From the NCBI RefSeq assembly GCF_011386835.1, contig NC_088792.1:63781287-63845286 (forward strand): a DNA stretch of 64,000 bases, given 5' to 3'. This stretch comes from Chrysemys picta bellii (taxonomy: Eukaryota; Chordata; Testudines; Emydidae). A program made the position numbers and the translations under genes. Under the pieces are notes generated by a model. It did no database searches, was not told the DNA's origin, and saw only the letters and a list, made by a program, of their open reading frames with translations. Positions 1 through 15,917 of this stretch are shown here, one piece after another (within the stretch, counting starts at the first letter, position 1; the number at the start of each line of letters is the position of its first letter).

Positions 1-715
1 TGCTTAAACTCATTGTTTAATAAATTTGTTTCAGTATCTTTCCAGGTATCGAAGTTAGGCTAACTGGTTTAAAAAATCCAGGTCTTCTTTGTTGCCTTTT
101 TTAAAGATAGGTATTATATTTGACCTTCTCCAGTGCTCTGGGACCCTCACCTGCCCTCCATGAATTCTCAAAGATAAATCGCTAGTGATTCTGAGACTGC
201 TTGAGTTAATTCTTTAAGCACACTAGGATGAATTTCATCAGGTCCTGCTGACTTGAACAGATCTAACTTATTGAAATATTTTTGAACATTTTCTATCCCT
301 ATTCTGGCTTGTGTTCTTTCCCCCTTTTTGTTACTACTGTGTAAAAGCATCTGATTACAATTAAGCTTTTTAGTGAAGATTGAAGCAAAATAAGCATTAA
401 ACACCCAGCCTTCTTGGTGTCATCCATTATTAGCTCTTCTTCCCTGTTAAGTAGTGGACCTACGCTTTCTTTTGTTTTTCTATTGCTCCTAATAGAACCT
501 CCTGTTATATCCTTTTATGTCCCTTGTTAGGTGTAACTCATTTTGTGCCTTACCCTTTCTGATTTTCTCCCTACATGCTTGTACTATTCTTTTGTTCTTA
601 AAGTTAGCAATTTGTCCATGTTTCCACATTTTGGAGGATGGTTTACCCAAGTCTTCTCTGGTCTACCAATCTCTACCTGTGACACTGTTGAATTACAGGG
701 TAATATTTTTTTGCA
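1..715 (-). mobile_element. CR1/L2-type LINE fragment, antisense
   Basis: The reverse strand at 168-404 encodes a LINE-like segment with FNAYFASIFT and SAGPDEIHPSVLKEL, typical of the region just before the reverse transcriptase of CR1/L2 elements. Flanking sequence to about 715 resembles the same family. It is truncated by the window edge and carries stops, so it is a dead copy in intron 9. Confidence 0.7.
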
Positions 716-1294
<579 letters not shown>

Positions 1295-1544
1295 TTAATT
1301 ACCATTCAAACAGTAGATGATAATCAAAACTTATCAATTAAGGCTGGGGAATTTTGAAATTGGCCGATTTGCCCTGCAACAGTGGAACATACAAGATCAA
1401 TTTGCAGCAGAACTCAAACATGATTCTTACAGAATCTGGAAGAATGCTTCCCTCACAAAAGACTGGACTAAAATTAGTGCAATGTGATTCAGTGTCACAT
1501 GGTTAAGATTTGCTTGGATGTGTCACAGATTCTAGCAAGGAGAG

Positions 1545-1890
1545 ATTACTTACCTTGTACAGTGACCTGAGATCTTTGAGATGTGTCCCTCTGGGTGCCT
1601 CACATCAGGATATACACCCACCCATCTGCTCTTGATTGGAGATCTTTGTCAGCAGTGTCTGTGGATCAACACCTGTGCCCCAGATACCTTTGGGCCCCAA
1701 AAGGAGGGGCAGATGCACCACCACTCAAATTCCTTCTCAACCACAGAAGTCCAAAGAAAGAGATTCTGAGGCAGAGAGGAAAGAGAGTAGGTAGTGGAGC
1801 ACTCACAGGGGAACACATCTTGAAAAACAAGTTACTGCACAAGGTAAGTAATCTCCTTCTTCAAGTAGTGTCCCTATGGGTGCTCCAGGT
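1545..1890. repeat. DIRS-A left terminal repeat with internal palindrome
   Basis: The outer edge reads gattacttaccttgtacag near 1549. Near 1835 the reverse complement appears as ctgcacaaggtaagtaatc. Each copy is followed by a related motif (tgtccctctgggtgc, then tgtccctatgggtgctcc). The terminus is therefore a roughly 300-bp fold-back structure, matching the arrangement at the left end of DIRS-B (58738-59095). Confidence 0.65.
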
Positions 1891-2700
1891 CGGGAAACTC
1901 TCTGTGCTTCTATCATGGAGGAAAGTGCCAAGGAAGTGGATTCAATATGGACTGTAGACAGTGTCACCAAAGGCCATGTCAGTCCTGGAATCAGGCATGA
2001 GAGCATAATGCTGGTAAAATGTGTGCAGTGAAGACCAGGTGGCTGTCTTGCAGATGTTTGAGATGGGTATATTTTTAAGAAGAGCCACAGAGATCAAGAG
2101 TTATTGCTGAATCTGAGGGGAATGAGGCTTCGTAGCATGACGACATAACCTGGAACCCATTTGGACAATCTTTGGGAGGATACTGGATGTCCCCTAATTC
2201 ATTCCGAAACAGAGATGGAGAAATCCAAAAGGGCCTGGTCCTGTCAAGATAAGAGGCAAGAGCTCTTAACATCCATTGTGAGTGTGGCTTGGTGTAAAAT
2301 AGTGGCTAGTAAATCTTTTGATTAATGTGGAATTCAGAAGAGACTTTAGGAAGGAAGCAAGGATGTGGACATCCCCATCGGTTCAAATGGGGATTTCCTC
2401 AGAGCACTGAGAACTAAGGAGAGGTCCCATAGCAGACTTGGCTTCTTGATAGGAAGGAAGAGGTTGAATAGGCCTTTGATAAATCTTGCAGTGGGGTAGG
2501 GTGAATGAAGACTGAACACTTCTACAAGGAGCTGTGATAGCAACTAGCTGAACTTTGATGGAGCTTAGCAGTAAGCCTGTGGTCTTTAAATTCAGAAGGT
2601 AATAAAGGATGTGAGACAAAGAGAACTCAAGAGAAAGCATAGCTTGATGGTTGCACCAAGCCTGGAAGCGTTTCCACTTTTACAGGTAAATTTTCCTGTA
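1800..2700 (-). pseudogene. DIRS-A tyrosine recombinase remnant
   Basis: Minus-strand pieces match the recombinase of DIRS-B in order. ILYYLLNLKTTGLLLSSIKV matches LDYLLSLRTQGLATSLIRV. SLLWDLSLVLSALRKSPFEP matches PPWDLNLVLSCLMGPPFEP. LDRTRPFWISPSLF matches LDRTKPFWKSPQLF. The pieces lie in several frames with stops, and the catalytic C-terminal part is not readable. In DIRS elements this enzyme inserts the circular cDNA instead of a DDE integrase. Confidence 0.7.
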
Positions 2701-2753
2701 TTCAGTGTTGTTGTTACCACATTGGCCTAAGGATATTAGCGAAACACAGTGAG

Positions 2754-2895
2754 TGAGGAAATCTCTTTTATTGGACCAACTTCTGTTGGTGAGAAAGACA
2801 AGCTTTCGATTTTACACAGAGCTCTTCTTCAGCTCAAACATTTGTCTCTTCACCAACAGAAGTTGGTCCAATACCTCACCCACCTTGTTTCTCTT
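2754..2895. repeat. Short interspersed repeat in head-to-head inverted form
   Basis: A 23-bp arm at 2770-2792 containing ggaccaacttctgttggtga is repeated as its exact reverse complement at 2850-2872. The arm sequence belongs to a sauropsid interspersed repeat that I recognise by sequence but cannot name. Two copies or halves appear joined head to head. Confidence 0.5.
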
Positions 2896-3142
2896 GTTTC
2901 CTAGCGGTGGGCTCTGATGTTAAGCAGTACCCTTTTAACTTCTGGAGAGCAGATCTCTTCTATACCAGACAGCCACTGAATAGCCACACTGAGGCAAAGT
3001 GTTGTGAGATTGTGGTAGGTGACCAAACCCAAATCCTGGGTGAGGAGAGTTGGCATTACAGGAAGGCAGAGAGGAGGCTGCAGGGACAAATGAATCAGCT
3101 CTACGAACCACACCTGTCTCAACCATGATGGCGCTATGAGCA

Positions 3143-5207
3143 GGGGCAGCGAGTTATATGGGCCCATGGTGCCTGGGCTCCAGGAATATTCAGAGCCAAG
3201 GGCCTGGCTCCACCAATGTTTGGAGCCAGGTCTCTCCCGCATCCCTGCCTGGAGCATCCCCCAGCCCCCATCCACGCATGCATCTCCCCCAGGCCTCAGA
3301 GCGTCCCCTGGCCCCTGCCTTCCACCCCCTGTGTGCCTCCCCCAGGCCGTCCCTGCCTGATTGAAAGCAGGTGGCTGCCCTGCTGCTCCGCGCTGCTCTC
3401 CCTCGCCTGCACTGCCAACTGCTGCTGCCTAAGGCTAGGCTACAGCACAAGAGCGGTGCTGGCGGCAGACTGAGGCAGCCGGCTGCTGCTGCACCTGAGG
3501 AGGGGGAGGAGGCACATACATGATTGGCCGCCCCCCCCCCCCAAGCACCCACCGGGAGGTGACGCCGAGGGGGCTTCCAGCTGGGAAACATCTGGAGTGG
3601 ATCTTACTCACCTGAGCAGCTGCTGGGGCTTTGGTGAGTGTCTGCCCCTCTGATCTGCCCCTCCATCCCCCACTCCTGCCCCACGCTAGGCAAGGGGCAG
3701 CCCCATTCCCCACCCCAGTGGGGCTATGGTGAGGGACACCAGCAGGGGAGGAGACCACACATGATGGTAGCCCCCCCCCACCATAGTGGAGGGGGCTTCC
3801 TGGACCTGAGAGGGGTCTTAGGAGCATGTGCAGTGACAGTGGTGTGAGTGTGAGGTGAGGTGAGGTGCTGACTAGGGGGCGGGAGGGGCGGAGAGGAGGG
3901 GAGACGGGGGCTCCTCCCCCAGAGCTTGCTGCTGCCGGTGGGGAAAGGGTTTGGGGGAAGTCCTCCTCTCTGGCCCTAGCATCGGGGCAGCCTGTCTGCA
4001 CCCCAAGCTCCTCATCCCAGAACCCGCACCCCCAGCCAGAACCCTCACCCCCTGTACCCCAACCCTCAGTCCCAGCCCTGAACCCCCTCCTGCACTGTGA
4101 ACCCCTCATCCCCAGCCCCACCCCAAAGCTCTCACCTGAGGGAAAAAACATGCAACTTAAATTTGGCAGTCAGTTTGGGGTATGATCGTGTTTAGCACGA
4201 TACTTGATTATTTTACACCCTTTAAAGTATATAATTGGATGTATACGGGTACAACAAAATGTAATGTATTGAAGCAGGTAAGTGCTGCTTCTGACTTTCC
4301 ACTTTTAATTGGCCCTTGTGATCTTGTAGCGCCAGTGCGTTGTAGCTTAATTTTATCCCAGCAACAAATTCTTGATTTGTAGGACCAATAATAATCAACA
4401 ATGGATAAATTCTTAATAAAATTACCCAGAGAAAAAGAAGAAAAGGGTAATTCATCAAGTGACGGCCTGAGTTCAACACCAAGCTGTCAAACTGAAATTA
4501 TACAAAAGAAAGATGCAGCAAATCTACAAAATAAGAAAAGGAGTTTTCAGCAATCTTGGCTATCAAGGTTTACGTGGTTGGAGTACAACAGCGAATTAGA
4601 CAGAGGTTTTTGCTCAGTCTCCAAAAACTGTTCTGAAAAGAAGATCTTAATATTTTCTACGAAGGCCAAACCAACTTTTATTTCGTCCAGATTTCAAGAT
4701 TGGAGACATGTTGTGTAGTTTTACATCACACAAAAAATCCTCCTGTCACAAGGAAGTGGTAATGAAGTATGCTGCTCTGCAATCGCAGGTAAATGTTTCT
4801 GCACTAATGTCGGCCAGTTACAGAAAAGAATCACAATCAGCTAGGAATGCACTGCACAAAATTTTTAACGGTGTTCAGTACCTAGCTCAGCAAGGAATAG
4901 CATTACGTGGACATAATGAGAGTGATTCGAATTTGATGCAGCTCCTGTTGCTACGCAGTACAGATTCAGAGGAACTGAGACAGTGGCTTAGTTGCACAAA
5001 ATACAAGTGGCTGTCACATGAGGTTAACGAAATAATCGCAACGATGGTGCTAAGACAAATTGTGCAAAAGATAAAGGCTTCAAAGTTTTATGCCATTGTA
5101 ATGGATTAGACTACCAATTTGTCAAGAAAAGAACAAGTAAGTTTTTCTTTAAGGTTCTTTTCTTGTGAAGACTGGGAGATTTATGAGTTTATTGGGTTTT
5201 ATCAAAC
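3143..5207 (+). mobile_element. hAT transposon, 3' truncated
   Basis: A CAGGGG-type terminal motif at about 3143 is followed by about 1 kb of GC-rich leader, then a TTF-type zinc-finger hAT transposase remnant (4401-5207). Coding similarity stops abruptly near 5207, where DIRS-A reverse transcriptase sequence resumes, so the 3' half and its terminal repeat are missing. Long ORFs in the GC-rich leader (3190-4151) are low-complexity Pro/Gly/Ser and not credible genes. Confidence 0.6.
4401..5207 (+). pseudogene. hAT transposase (TTF-type zinc finger), N-terminal part, broken
   Basis: The frame opens at 4401 with MDKFLIKLPREKEEKGNSSS. It continues through a TTF-domain motif (QQSWLSRFTWLEYNSELDRG, later ISSRFQDWRHVV). 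It then shifts frame near 4718 into FTSHKKSSCHKEVVMKYAAL and on to WLSHEVNEIIATMVLRQI and FYAIVMD. A TAG at 5107-5109 stands where the family has a Glu codon (MDET). Readable similarity resumes after it (NLSRKEQVSFSLRFF) until about 5207. The catalytic core and C-terminal dimerisation domain are absent, so it cannot be active. Confidence 0.75.
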
Positions 5208-5900
5208 TGACGCAATGGATGCTGCTTCTCTTTTCAGGAACCAATCATCCAGGTAAGGAAAGACGAGCTGCTGCAATTGAGAGAACTTTGGTGAAGACCC
5301 TTGAGGTGGTGCAGAGGCCGAAGGGCAGGATGTGACACGGGTACTGGTCCCTGCCCACCATAAAACGTAGAAATCATTTGTGCAAGAGATGAATGACATG
5401 AAAATAAGCATCCTGAAGGTCAAGGGAAACAAGCCAACCTCCTGGATCCAGAGGGGAAATTATTGTTGCTAGGGTCACCTTTCTGAACCACTGGGAGCGG
5501 ATGAATGTGTTTAAGGTCCTGAGATCCAGAATTGGTCTCTACTCACTGTTTGTCTTCAGGACAAGGAAATACTAAGAATAGAACCCTTTCCCAATGATGT
5601 CCCATGGGACAGATTTGATCGTGCCCAGCTAAAAGGAATTGTACCTTTCATAAGAGATCTTCGTGAGCAAGTTCCCTGAAGAGGGATGAGAGAGAGGAGG
5701 TGGTAAGGAGTTGAACTGATGGAATAGCCTGTAGAAATCACTTCCAGGATCCATCTGTATGAGGTAATGAACTCCCAGGAACGTAGGAAATGGAAGAGAT
5801 GATTCCCCCATAAGCGTAGGAAGGGAACAAATGTAACCTAGGATCCAAAATGAGAGGTAGTTTGTGATCCTTGACCAATGGGTCAAAACAGGCATTTTGA
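5208..5900 (-). pseudogene. DIRS-A reverse transcriptase remnant
   Basis: The minus strand at 5202-5432 encodes QLVFPYLDDWFLK, the DIRS form of the YXDD polymerase box (compare FPCLDDWLLKG in DIRS-B). Weak similarity continues in other frames to about 5900. It starts sharply at the hAT breakpoint near 5208. Confidence 0.7.
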
Positions 5901-6108
5901 AGACATTACTGGCTGGGAGAGGGCTGTTTCTTAGGGAATCTGGGCTTCATCATGGAGTTCAGCCAGTCTTGTGGGCTGGTAGTGAAGTATGCGAGGTCAC
6001 TGAATTGTCCTGCTCTATTTTCTTTTCATCACAGATTTATAGATGCTCAAAGATCATAGTGTCACCAGGAAGGCTTTGAGTGAATGGAGGGACCCATCCA
6101 TGGCATCA

Positions 6109-7352
6109 CTAACCAACTTGAGGCTTTTGAAAAGAAGGTGCTTGACCATATTTTGTATCTCCTGGGGGAGGCCGGAAGACTGCAGCTAGGAAGCTCAGCA
6201 CATGACTAGCCATAGCCACAAAACATGCAGCTGTGTCAGCGGCATCTAGCAAGGCCTGGAAAGATGCCTTGGCAACTGTCTGTCCCTCTGTAATGAGGGC
6301 CTGAAATTGTTCTCTCTGCTTCTGAGGCAGGTGTTCAATAAAGATGAAAACTTTGACTAGACTGAAGTCACACTTTGCTATTGGTGCTTGATAATTGGCC
6401 ACTCTGAACTGCAACTAGGCCAAGGAGTAGTTCTGTCGAGAAGGTCCAATCATTTCAGCTGCTTATCAGATAGTGTTGAATGGAACTGGAGTTGCCTGTT
6501 CCATTGGTTGGCAACCTCCACCCCAAAGAGTTGGGAGGTGGATGAGAGAAAAAAAAAAAAAAATAAGTACTCTGAGGCTCTAGGAGGGATGTAATACTTT
6601 TTGTCAGCTCGTTTATATGTGGCTGGGATAGTGGCTGGAGTTTGCCATACGTGCATGCTCGGGTAAACAAATCTTCATTGATGGGCAAGGCAATTCTTGC
6701 CCTGAGGAGGTGAATGAAGGATATCCATCCAAAGAGAGGAGATTCAGGAAATCCACCATTAACGGGATTTGTAACAGGATTTGCCTCACTTTTTATGAGT
6801 TCTTGAAAAGCCTGGAAGTCGTCAGGGTAAGGTGGCAGGGAGGCACAACAGATTCATCTGATAAGGAGGATTTGTGGGAAGGGGATGCTTCTTCCTCTTC
6901 CACTGCTTCCTGCTCTGCCAGAGGTATCTGGGTGGCAGGACCTAGGGCATCAGTTGATGTCTCTGATGTGAGGTCTTTTGGGATGGCACCCTGTAGAAAT
7001 GGTCTCCATAAGGAGTCCACAGATTCCAGTAAGCCAACTGTGATGAAGCATAAGGGAATGGGGCAGAACCCCAAGTTAGTCCTTGCCAGGGTAACCAGGC
7101 GTTCTTCCTGCTATGAGCTCCTTCTGCAGTGTGGACCTTTAGGAAGGGAGGTTGGAAGTTGGAGGAACCATGACAGACGCATCTGTATCCATAAAGTGGG
7201 CCAGTGGTGTAGGTACTGGTTGTTGGGTCAGTACCAAGCTCCGAGAAGAGATATGTGCTTCCATTGTTACCGAGGTTAGACAGGGAGATTGGTGAGGTGG
7301 TGTGGTGAATTTTGTAATGGTACCAGCTCGAAGTATCCCTCAGTACCATCAA
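6109..7352 (-). pseudogene. DIRS-A gag-like protein remnant
   Basis: 6109-6414 encodes QFRVANYQAPIAKCDFSLVK and EQFQALITEGQTVAKASFQA. These align with QLRVANHQALLSRYDFNFWG and KEFRALVDEGTVVAKAALQA in DIRS-B. 6455-6688 has the upstream match around NELTKSITSLLEPQSTYFFF and PNSLGWRLPTNGTGN. The Ser/acidic-rich frames at 6793-7352 are probably the N-terminal part. Stops and frameshifts are present throughout. Confidence 0.65.
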
Positions 7353-8454
7353 AAAGTCTGCATGGGGACAGCGTCAATACCAGAGGGTGAGTCACCATTG
7401 AAGAAATGGACGGAAGGTGAGTAGTCTCCATGAGATGAGTTGGTACTGGGGAGGAGTATCTCTCAGTATATCTAAATGATAGTGATTTGGGTTCTTTGAG
7501 GATTCAGAGGTTCCCATGAAATAGAAGCCTGGATGATATTGGGGACGCTGGATATGGTTACTCAGGAGTAAAAATATCCGGTGTTACTGGAGACTGCACT
7601 GAAATAAGCATGGTATGCTTTTCACCTTAGGCTATGGAAGACAGTACAGATAAAGACTACCTTGGTTCTGGCTTTTGGAGGCATTGAGTCAGGTACTGGG
7701 ATGTTGGTCCCACTCTAGATGCTTTCTCAGTATACAACAGAGCCTCCTCAGTTGGTACCATGGATGCAGTATCAGAGGGACTGGGAGCCTCTGCAATGCC
7801 CACACTGGGACACGAGATACCCGAGACCCAGATCAAGGATGCAATTTTGCCCTTCTTTTTTCTCAGGCTGGAGAATGCGGTCTTTTCTTCTTGGAAGGGA
7901 TGGGGAGTCCTCAGGGACTGCTGAACCAGAGGTGGTCGGTGCAACAGATGTACAGGGGTAACTCAGTTCCTGTGGGTCTCAGGGAGCCCCCCATAAGTAG
8001 GAGTTCAAGTCTGTCCTCCCTCCATTTTTTAGATCTGTTTTTAAATCCGAAGCATTACATTTACAGGGAATGTGGGTTTCTCCCAAGCAGCGAAGGCAGC
8101 TTGAATGTCTGTTGCTGAGGAGAAAGGACCTGCGACAGGTCTAGCAGGGTATGAAGTCCAGAGTTTTGGGTATAAACCTGCACCTCAAGGCCATGGATGT
8201 GGCCCGGGAAGAAAACTTAGAGGCCCAAAGGGCAAACAAGGAGCAGGGAAGGGGAGAAACTCCCTCAAAGGACAAAACTTTTGCTAATAACAGAAAAAAA
8301 TAACTAAAAACTAAAAGAAAAGGTATAAAGAAAGCAAAGCGTAGCAAGCAGAGAGGCTCAACACTGCAATACTCAGTCTCAAGCCACAGGCAGTTGAAAA
8401 GGCACTGGAGTGCTGACAGGTCAGCCCCTCCCTATAAACCCTTTTTTCAGGCAC

Positions 8455-8570
8455 AGGGGTGTCTGGGGTGCAGGCGCATACACTGCTGACAAAAATTTCA
8501 GATGAAGCGCGCACAGGTGCACACACATCCGGACATGGAGCGCTCATAGGGACTCTACTAGAAGAAGAAT
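8455..8570. repeat. DIRS-A right inverted terminal repeat
   Basis: The reverse complement of this stretch carries tccctatgagcgctccatgt and, further in, tttgtcagcagtgt. These match the left end at about 1582-1660 (tccctctgggtgcctcac, tttgtcagcagtgt). Inverted rather than direct ends support the DIRS assignment. Confidence 0.55.
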
Positions 8571-10309
<1,739 letters not shown>

Positions 10310-10400
10310 TTAAATGTAATATCACTTGAATGAAAAATCTTAACTGTTTGCTGCAATAACTTATACAGGTAAATATTTACTAACAGAGATTAAAAATGAG

Positions 10401-10755
10401 GGCAGGTCTACACTACAGCCCTATGTAATTACTGCAGTGGCTGATGTCCATACTACCCTCTTTCTGTCAGTGGTGTGCATCTTCACCAGGAGCATTTCCA
10501 CCGACTGAAGAGGGGAAGTGTGAGGGGCTGAGAGCCCGGGCCAACAGCTGATGTAAGTAACAGAGTGTCTACACAGACACTGCGCTGCCCTAACTATACT
10601 GACATAAGCCCTACGCCTCTTGTGCAGGTGGAGTTATTATGTCGGTGCAGTAGAGCACTTACATCGGTGGGAGCACAGCTGCAGTGGTACACTGACATAG
10701 TTAGGTTGACATAAGCTGCCTTATGTTGACTTAACTGTGTAGCCTAGACCAGGTC
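10401..10755. repeat. Harbinger-type MITE
   Basis: The left end ggcaggtctacactacag and the right end gtagcctagaccaggtc are inverted copies of the GTCTACACTAC core shared with the termini of the autonomous element H1. There is no coding capacity. Confidence 0.7.
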
Positions 10756-11709
<954 letters not shown>

Positions 11710-12064
11710 CTATTCTGGATTGATAATTGAGATTATAGATACACTTTATTTTGAGTTAATATGGATTTTTTAAAAATACCAAAACCAAGGTTTCATTTGG
11801 TGAAACATATAAATATAGTTATTAACACCACATAAAACTCAACACTCCGTTAAATATTTTCCTTTTTAAAAGATACAAATTCTGGTTTGCTGGATGAAGC
11901 TCTACACATTAGAAAGTGGATTTTCCCTTCCCCACCAGATTCTACCCAACACATATTTTGGTGAGATTTTTATATAAAATAGAAAAATTACTCTCTCAAG
12001 TTATTAAGCATGTGTTGCATTCCACCTGGCTTTCCTATCACAAAATTAGAAAGGGAACAGCTGT

Positions 12065-12575
12065 GAGGTCACCCAGTCCATCCTCCACAAATGAATAATT
12101 CTTCCCAACAGTGCAATGAGTGTTTTGTCTAGCCTACTTTGTAATGTCCCCAGTGATGGAATTTTCCAGCACTTCTGTTAAAAGACTATTTTATATCCTA
12201 CTAATGTTCACATCAGGAATATTGCCCTGGTTTTCAACTCTAAATGTTTCTCTTCTTAGTGTCATCCCATTTCTTCTAGTTATACCTTTGTATCATCCTA
12301 AACATCCTCTCCCCCCACTACCAGGGCCCCATCCTGCACCACAAAGGGTAACTCCAGTAAAGTTAAGAATTACTCATGGCCTGCAGAGACACAATAGGGC
12401 CCTGAGTGTTTGCATCTTTCAAATATCTGCAGGCTACTCACTGCTCTCACCTTGGTGAGAAGCTACAATTTTCTGAAGTCTAACCACGAGTCAATACCTC
12501 CAAACCCCTAAATCATTTGTATTGCTTTTCTCTAAACTCCCTCCAATTTGTCAACCCTTTCTGGATATGGACATT
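12065..12575 (-). mobile_element. Old CR1-type LINE 3' fragment, antisense
   Basis: The plus strand carries motifs such as ccccagtgatggaattttcc and catcccatttcttctagtta. These are the reverse complement of the conserved 3' region of sauropsid CR1 elements. Similarity resumes at 12460-12570 (cttttctctaaactccctcc). An unrelated stretch at about 12305-12455 lies between them. Confidence 0.5.
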
Positions 12576-13654
12576 TCATTTTGGTTCATAGTGCAGCATT
12601 TTGTGCAAAGTCCACAAACTAATTGTCAGGCAGAAGATGAGGAAGGTGACATTTCTCTTGTGTATGCCTTCCCAAAGTGACAAAAAAGGCAGAAAGCATC
12701 CTCTGAAGTCATATCTGCTTACAGCCAGTGACAGTACTTCTGTTCTCTTCTGCCCTTTTCAGAGATCATGAGTAAGTTTACAATTGTGTCATGCAAATTT
12801 TTAGATTTTTTTTTTTTTTAAAAGACAGCAGAGGTTCAGGGGAAAAACCCAAGTCACAAAAAAGGTCTCAGCATGAGCACATGCATGAATGTGTTAGAGA
12901 GTGAACCCATCTTGGAGAGCAAGCCCACCCCACATTCGCCCCATAGCAGTGGCTTCTGTTCCACAAAGCAGGGAGGTAGACCCAGCCATGAGTGTCGCAA
13001 TTCTGTGCACTAGGTCACAGCACCACGCAGGGTTGTCACATCCACCCTTCCATCTCCATCTATGGAGGGATGCATGTGCCAAACCTGAATGGCACTGCGA
13101 CCACATGGGCCAGGACACAATGCCCAGAGTGGGAAACCAGGCCCACAGGAGCTGCTACTGCTTTATTATAATACATGATTACCATGAACACTGTGACCTC
13201 TGCGCCAAAATCATAGCCTTAATCTTTAACATTCCCTAGACAATACTTCCCAAGCCTTTGCTGGTCTGAGAATTGGAAGTCCTAGGGCTCCCCCGACAAT
13301 TAGTTTCCTGATGCGTAGAGCACTCTCCATTAAACAATCTTTTTAGTCCACCTTCAGTATTTTAAATCCACTTAATTAAAACCAGTAACAAGATTTTTAG
13401 GCTACTGTATGCATTTATCCATTAAAGTCTGGTTAAATACGAAATTCGGAGGTCTGATGTGAAATAACACTCATTTTTGAAACTACACCTCCCCCTATTA
13501 AGTCATTGACATGATACATATCTGCAGCCCATCTGCCTCCCCAACCCCAAGAAAATCCATCCCTCCAGGTTAACATAACAACATACTCCCCCTGATGCAG
13601 TTGCAGCACTGTAAGCTCTCTAGAGAACCACTCTCCCATCGACTTAATTAATTT
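12576..13654. other. Intron 6, no feature seen
   Basis: Contains a poly-T/A run near 12810 and otherwise unremarkable sequence. The overlapping ORFs at 12894-13239 on both strands have no family motif. Confidence 0.5.
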
Positions 13655-13824
13655 ACCCCCAACAAGCAGCAGTAGCTATGTCAGCAGGAGAAGCTCTCCC
13701 GCCAGCATAGTGCTATCCACACCAATGCTTAGGTCAGTGTAACTTATGTCACTCAGGGGGGTGGCATCTTCACACCCGAGCAACATAAGTTATACCGACA
13801 TAAGTGGTAGTGTAGACATACGCC
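13655..13824. repeat. Harbinger-type MITE fragment
   Basis: The right end gtagtgtagacatacgcc matches the Harbinger terminal core. The body (cagtgtaacttatgtc, ttcacacccgagcaacataa) resembles the MITE at 15557. The left end is missing. Confidence 0.55.
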
Positions 13825-14473
13825 AAGAAACCCCAGGGGAGAGGAACAAGGGAGGCGGACATGAAAACCCAAAACCAACCCACCCGCCCACCCACACTAG
13901 TTAAACAAAACAGCCTTGAGAGCACTCTGGAAAGGGCTATAGCTAGCGGATGCATTACTACTTGAAGACTTGGTTCCACAGACCACCAGAGTGTGCTCTG
14001 CAAACCACCAATGGTCCATGGACCCTAGTTCCAGAATCATTGTCTTATAGCCCTTCCAGTAACCAGATAGCTACTCTTTAACAAAGGTGCGTTCTATACA
14101 CAGAACTTTACCATTAGAACGCTGAGAAGCAAAACACCTCTGTAATTGGAGACCATTCTATTAGTACTGCTGGTTTCTCACAGCTTTGAATGAAATTAAA
14201 TCTGTCAAAGTGAAAGTTCTGAAGAAAAACACACCAAGGACAGAAGGTGGCCACTAAACACAGCTTGCTAATTTGTCTGTTACACACAATTCTTTTAGTT
14301 TGCCCTTTTACCACATAAGCCAATTATGAAGCATTGCATGTTTTTAGAGTGACCCTAATTGCCACCTTACTTGGCAAGGCAACACCCTGCAGGAGCTGTC
14401 TCAACATAAAATACAAACACCAAATCTCCAAAATGACACCTCCAAGGCAGTAGAAATGTAACGGAGAAGTCAC

Positions 14474-14720
14474 TTAGCTAGTCTACACTTCAAAAGGTTT
14501 TGCCAGTATAGTTATAATGGTATAGTTATACCAAAAATATCCTTCTAGTACCGCTGCTGCTTATGCCATTTCCCCGAATGAAACATGCTGTACTGACAGA
14601 AGGACTTCATTGCTGGTGTAACTGCATCTACACTAAGATTCTGTTCCAGTGTAACTGTCGTAAAAAAAATCCTAGCTGACAATATTATACCAACAAAAGT
14701 TTCTAGTGTAGATCTGGCCC
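14474..14720. repeat. Harbinger-type MITE
   Basis: Inverted ends are ttagctagtctacacttc on the left and ctagtgtagatctggcccaa on the right. The body is non-coding. Confidence 0.6.
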
Positions 14721-15126
14721 AAGCATTGCAGAAAGAGGAGACAAGACATGATACATACTTGACAAACTAGTTTCATATGCTTGTCCCAACAGTACGGTGT
14801 ACTGTGTTCTATTTGTAAAAACAAGCTTTTCCCAAAAATATCTCGGAAGACATGGAAAGTGGCAATCAATCCCAGAGGAACATTTAAGTTTACACATCAG
14901 ACAAGAGGAGATTGATAGAGCAAGTTTTTAAGGGGGGGGGGGGGGGCGCGCGGGGGAAATGTGCCAGACAGACCGAACTTTTGGCTAGTCCACAAATATA
15001 TTTACCACTCCATATGGGGGAGAAGGAAGGTAAAGAACATAGGCTTTTGTTGGGTGTGTACGGAGAAAGACAAAGGCAGACAAAAGAAAAATTAAAGCCC
15101 ACAACACAATTCTGTAGAATAACCTA

Positions 15127-15444
<318 letters not shown>

Positions 15445-15556
15445 TTACACATGGGACCTTATGAAATGAAAAATCATTCAGTTATGGGCTTCTGCTCATT
15501 GTAAACTGCATGAATGAAACTAGAGACTGACACCTACATTAAAAGTTACACACTTA

Positions 15557-15833
15557 GGCCTTGTCTACACTACAGCAGCACAGTTATGGCACCGTAGCTA
15601 TGCCACTGTAAACCCCAGAGTGTAGAGACAGACTACAGTGCACTAGGAGTTTTTCCATCACTGTAGGAACTCCACCGCCCTGAGCAACAGTACTTATGTC
15701 AACAGAAGCATTCTTCCATCAACCTAGTTGTGTCTACACAGGCTAGCATAGCTACAGTGCTCAGAGGTGTGGATTTTTCACACTCCTGGGTGCCACACTT
15801 ATGTCGACTGCATTTTTAAATGTAGATCAGGCC
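15557..15833. repeat. Harbinger-type MITE
   Basis: The left end ggccttgtctacactac and right end tgtagatcaggcc are inverted copies. This is the first of three closely packed MITEs before H2. Confidence 0.7.
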
Positions 15834-15917
15834 TTATACAACCCAAGATCCATGATATACAATTACACAGAGAAAGCACTATGCACAAGCTTACAAATAT
15901 GCTCTTGCAAAGTTTGA

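Larger units (their letters stand above)
1545..8570 (-). mobile_element. DIRS-type retrotransposon DIRS-A, old and interrupted
   Basis: Reading the minus strand from 8570 to 1545 gives pieces of a DIRS element in order: gag-like (about 7350-6109), reverse transcriptase (5900-5208), then tyrosine recombinase (2700-1800). The RNase H part is missing. Its place holds 2700-5207, with a truncated hAT transposon and a small repeat. Related sequences lie at the two ends in inverted orientation (about 1575-1690 against about 8455-8555). Inverted ends are typical of DIRS elements and unlike LTR elements. All frames are broken. Confidence 0.75.

Noticed and set aside
3435..4151. 238-codon minus-strand ORF and overlapping plus ORFs in GC-rich DNA
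   Set aside because: Low-complexity Pro/Gly/Ser translation in the GC-rich leader of a hAT element; GC-rich DNA has few stops in every frame.
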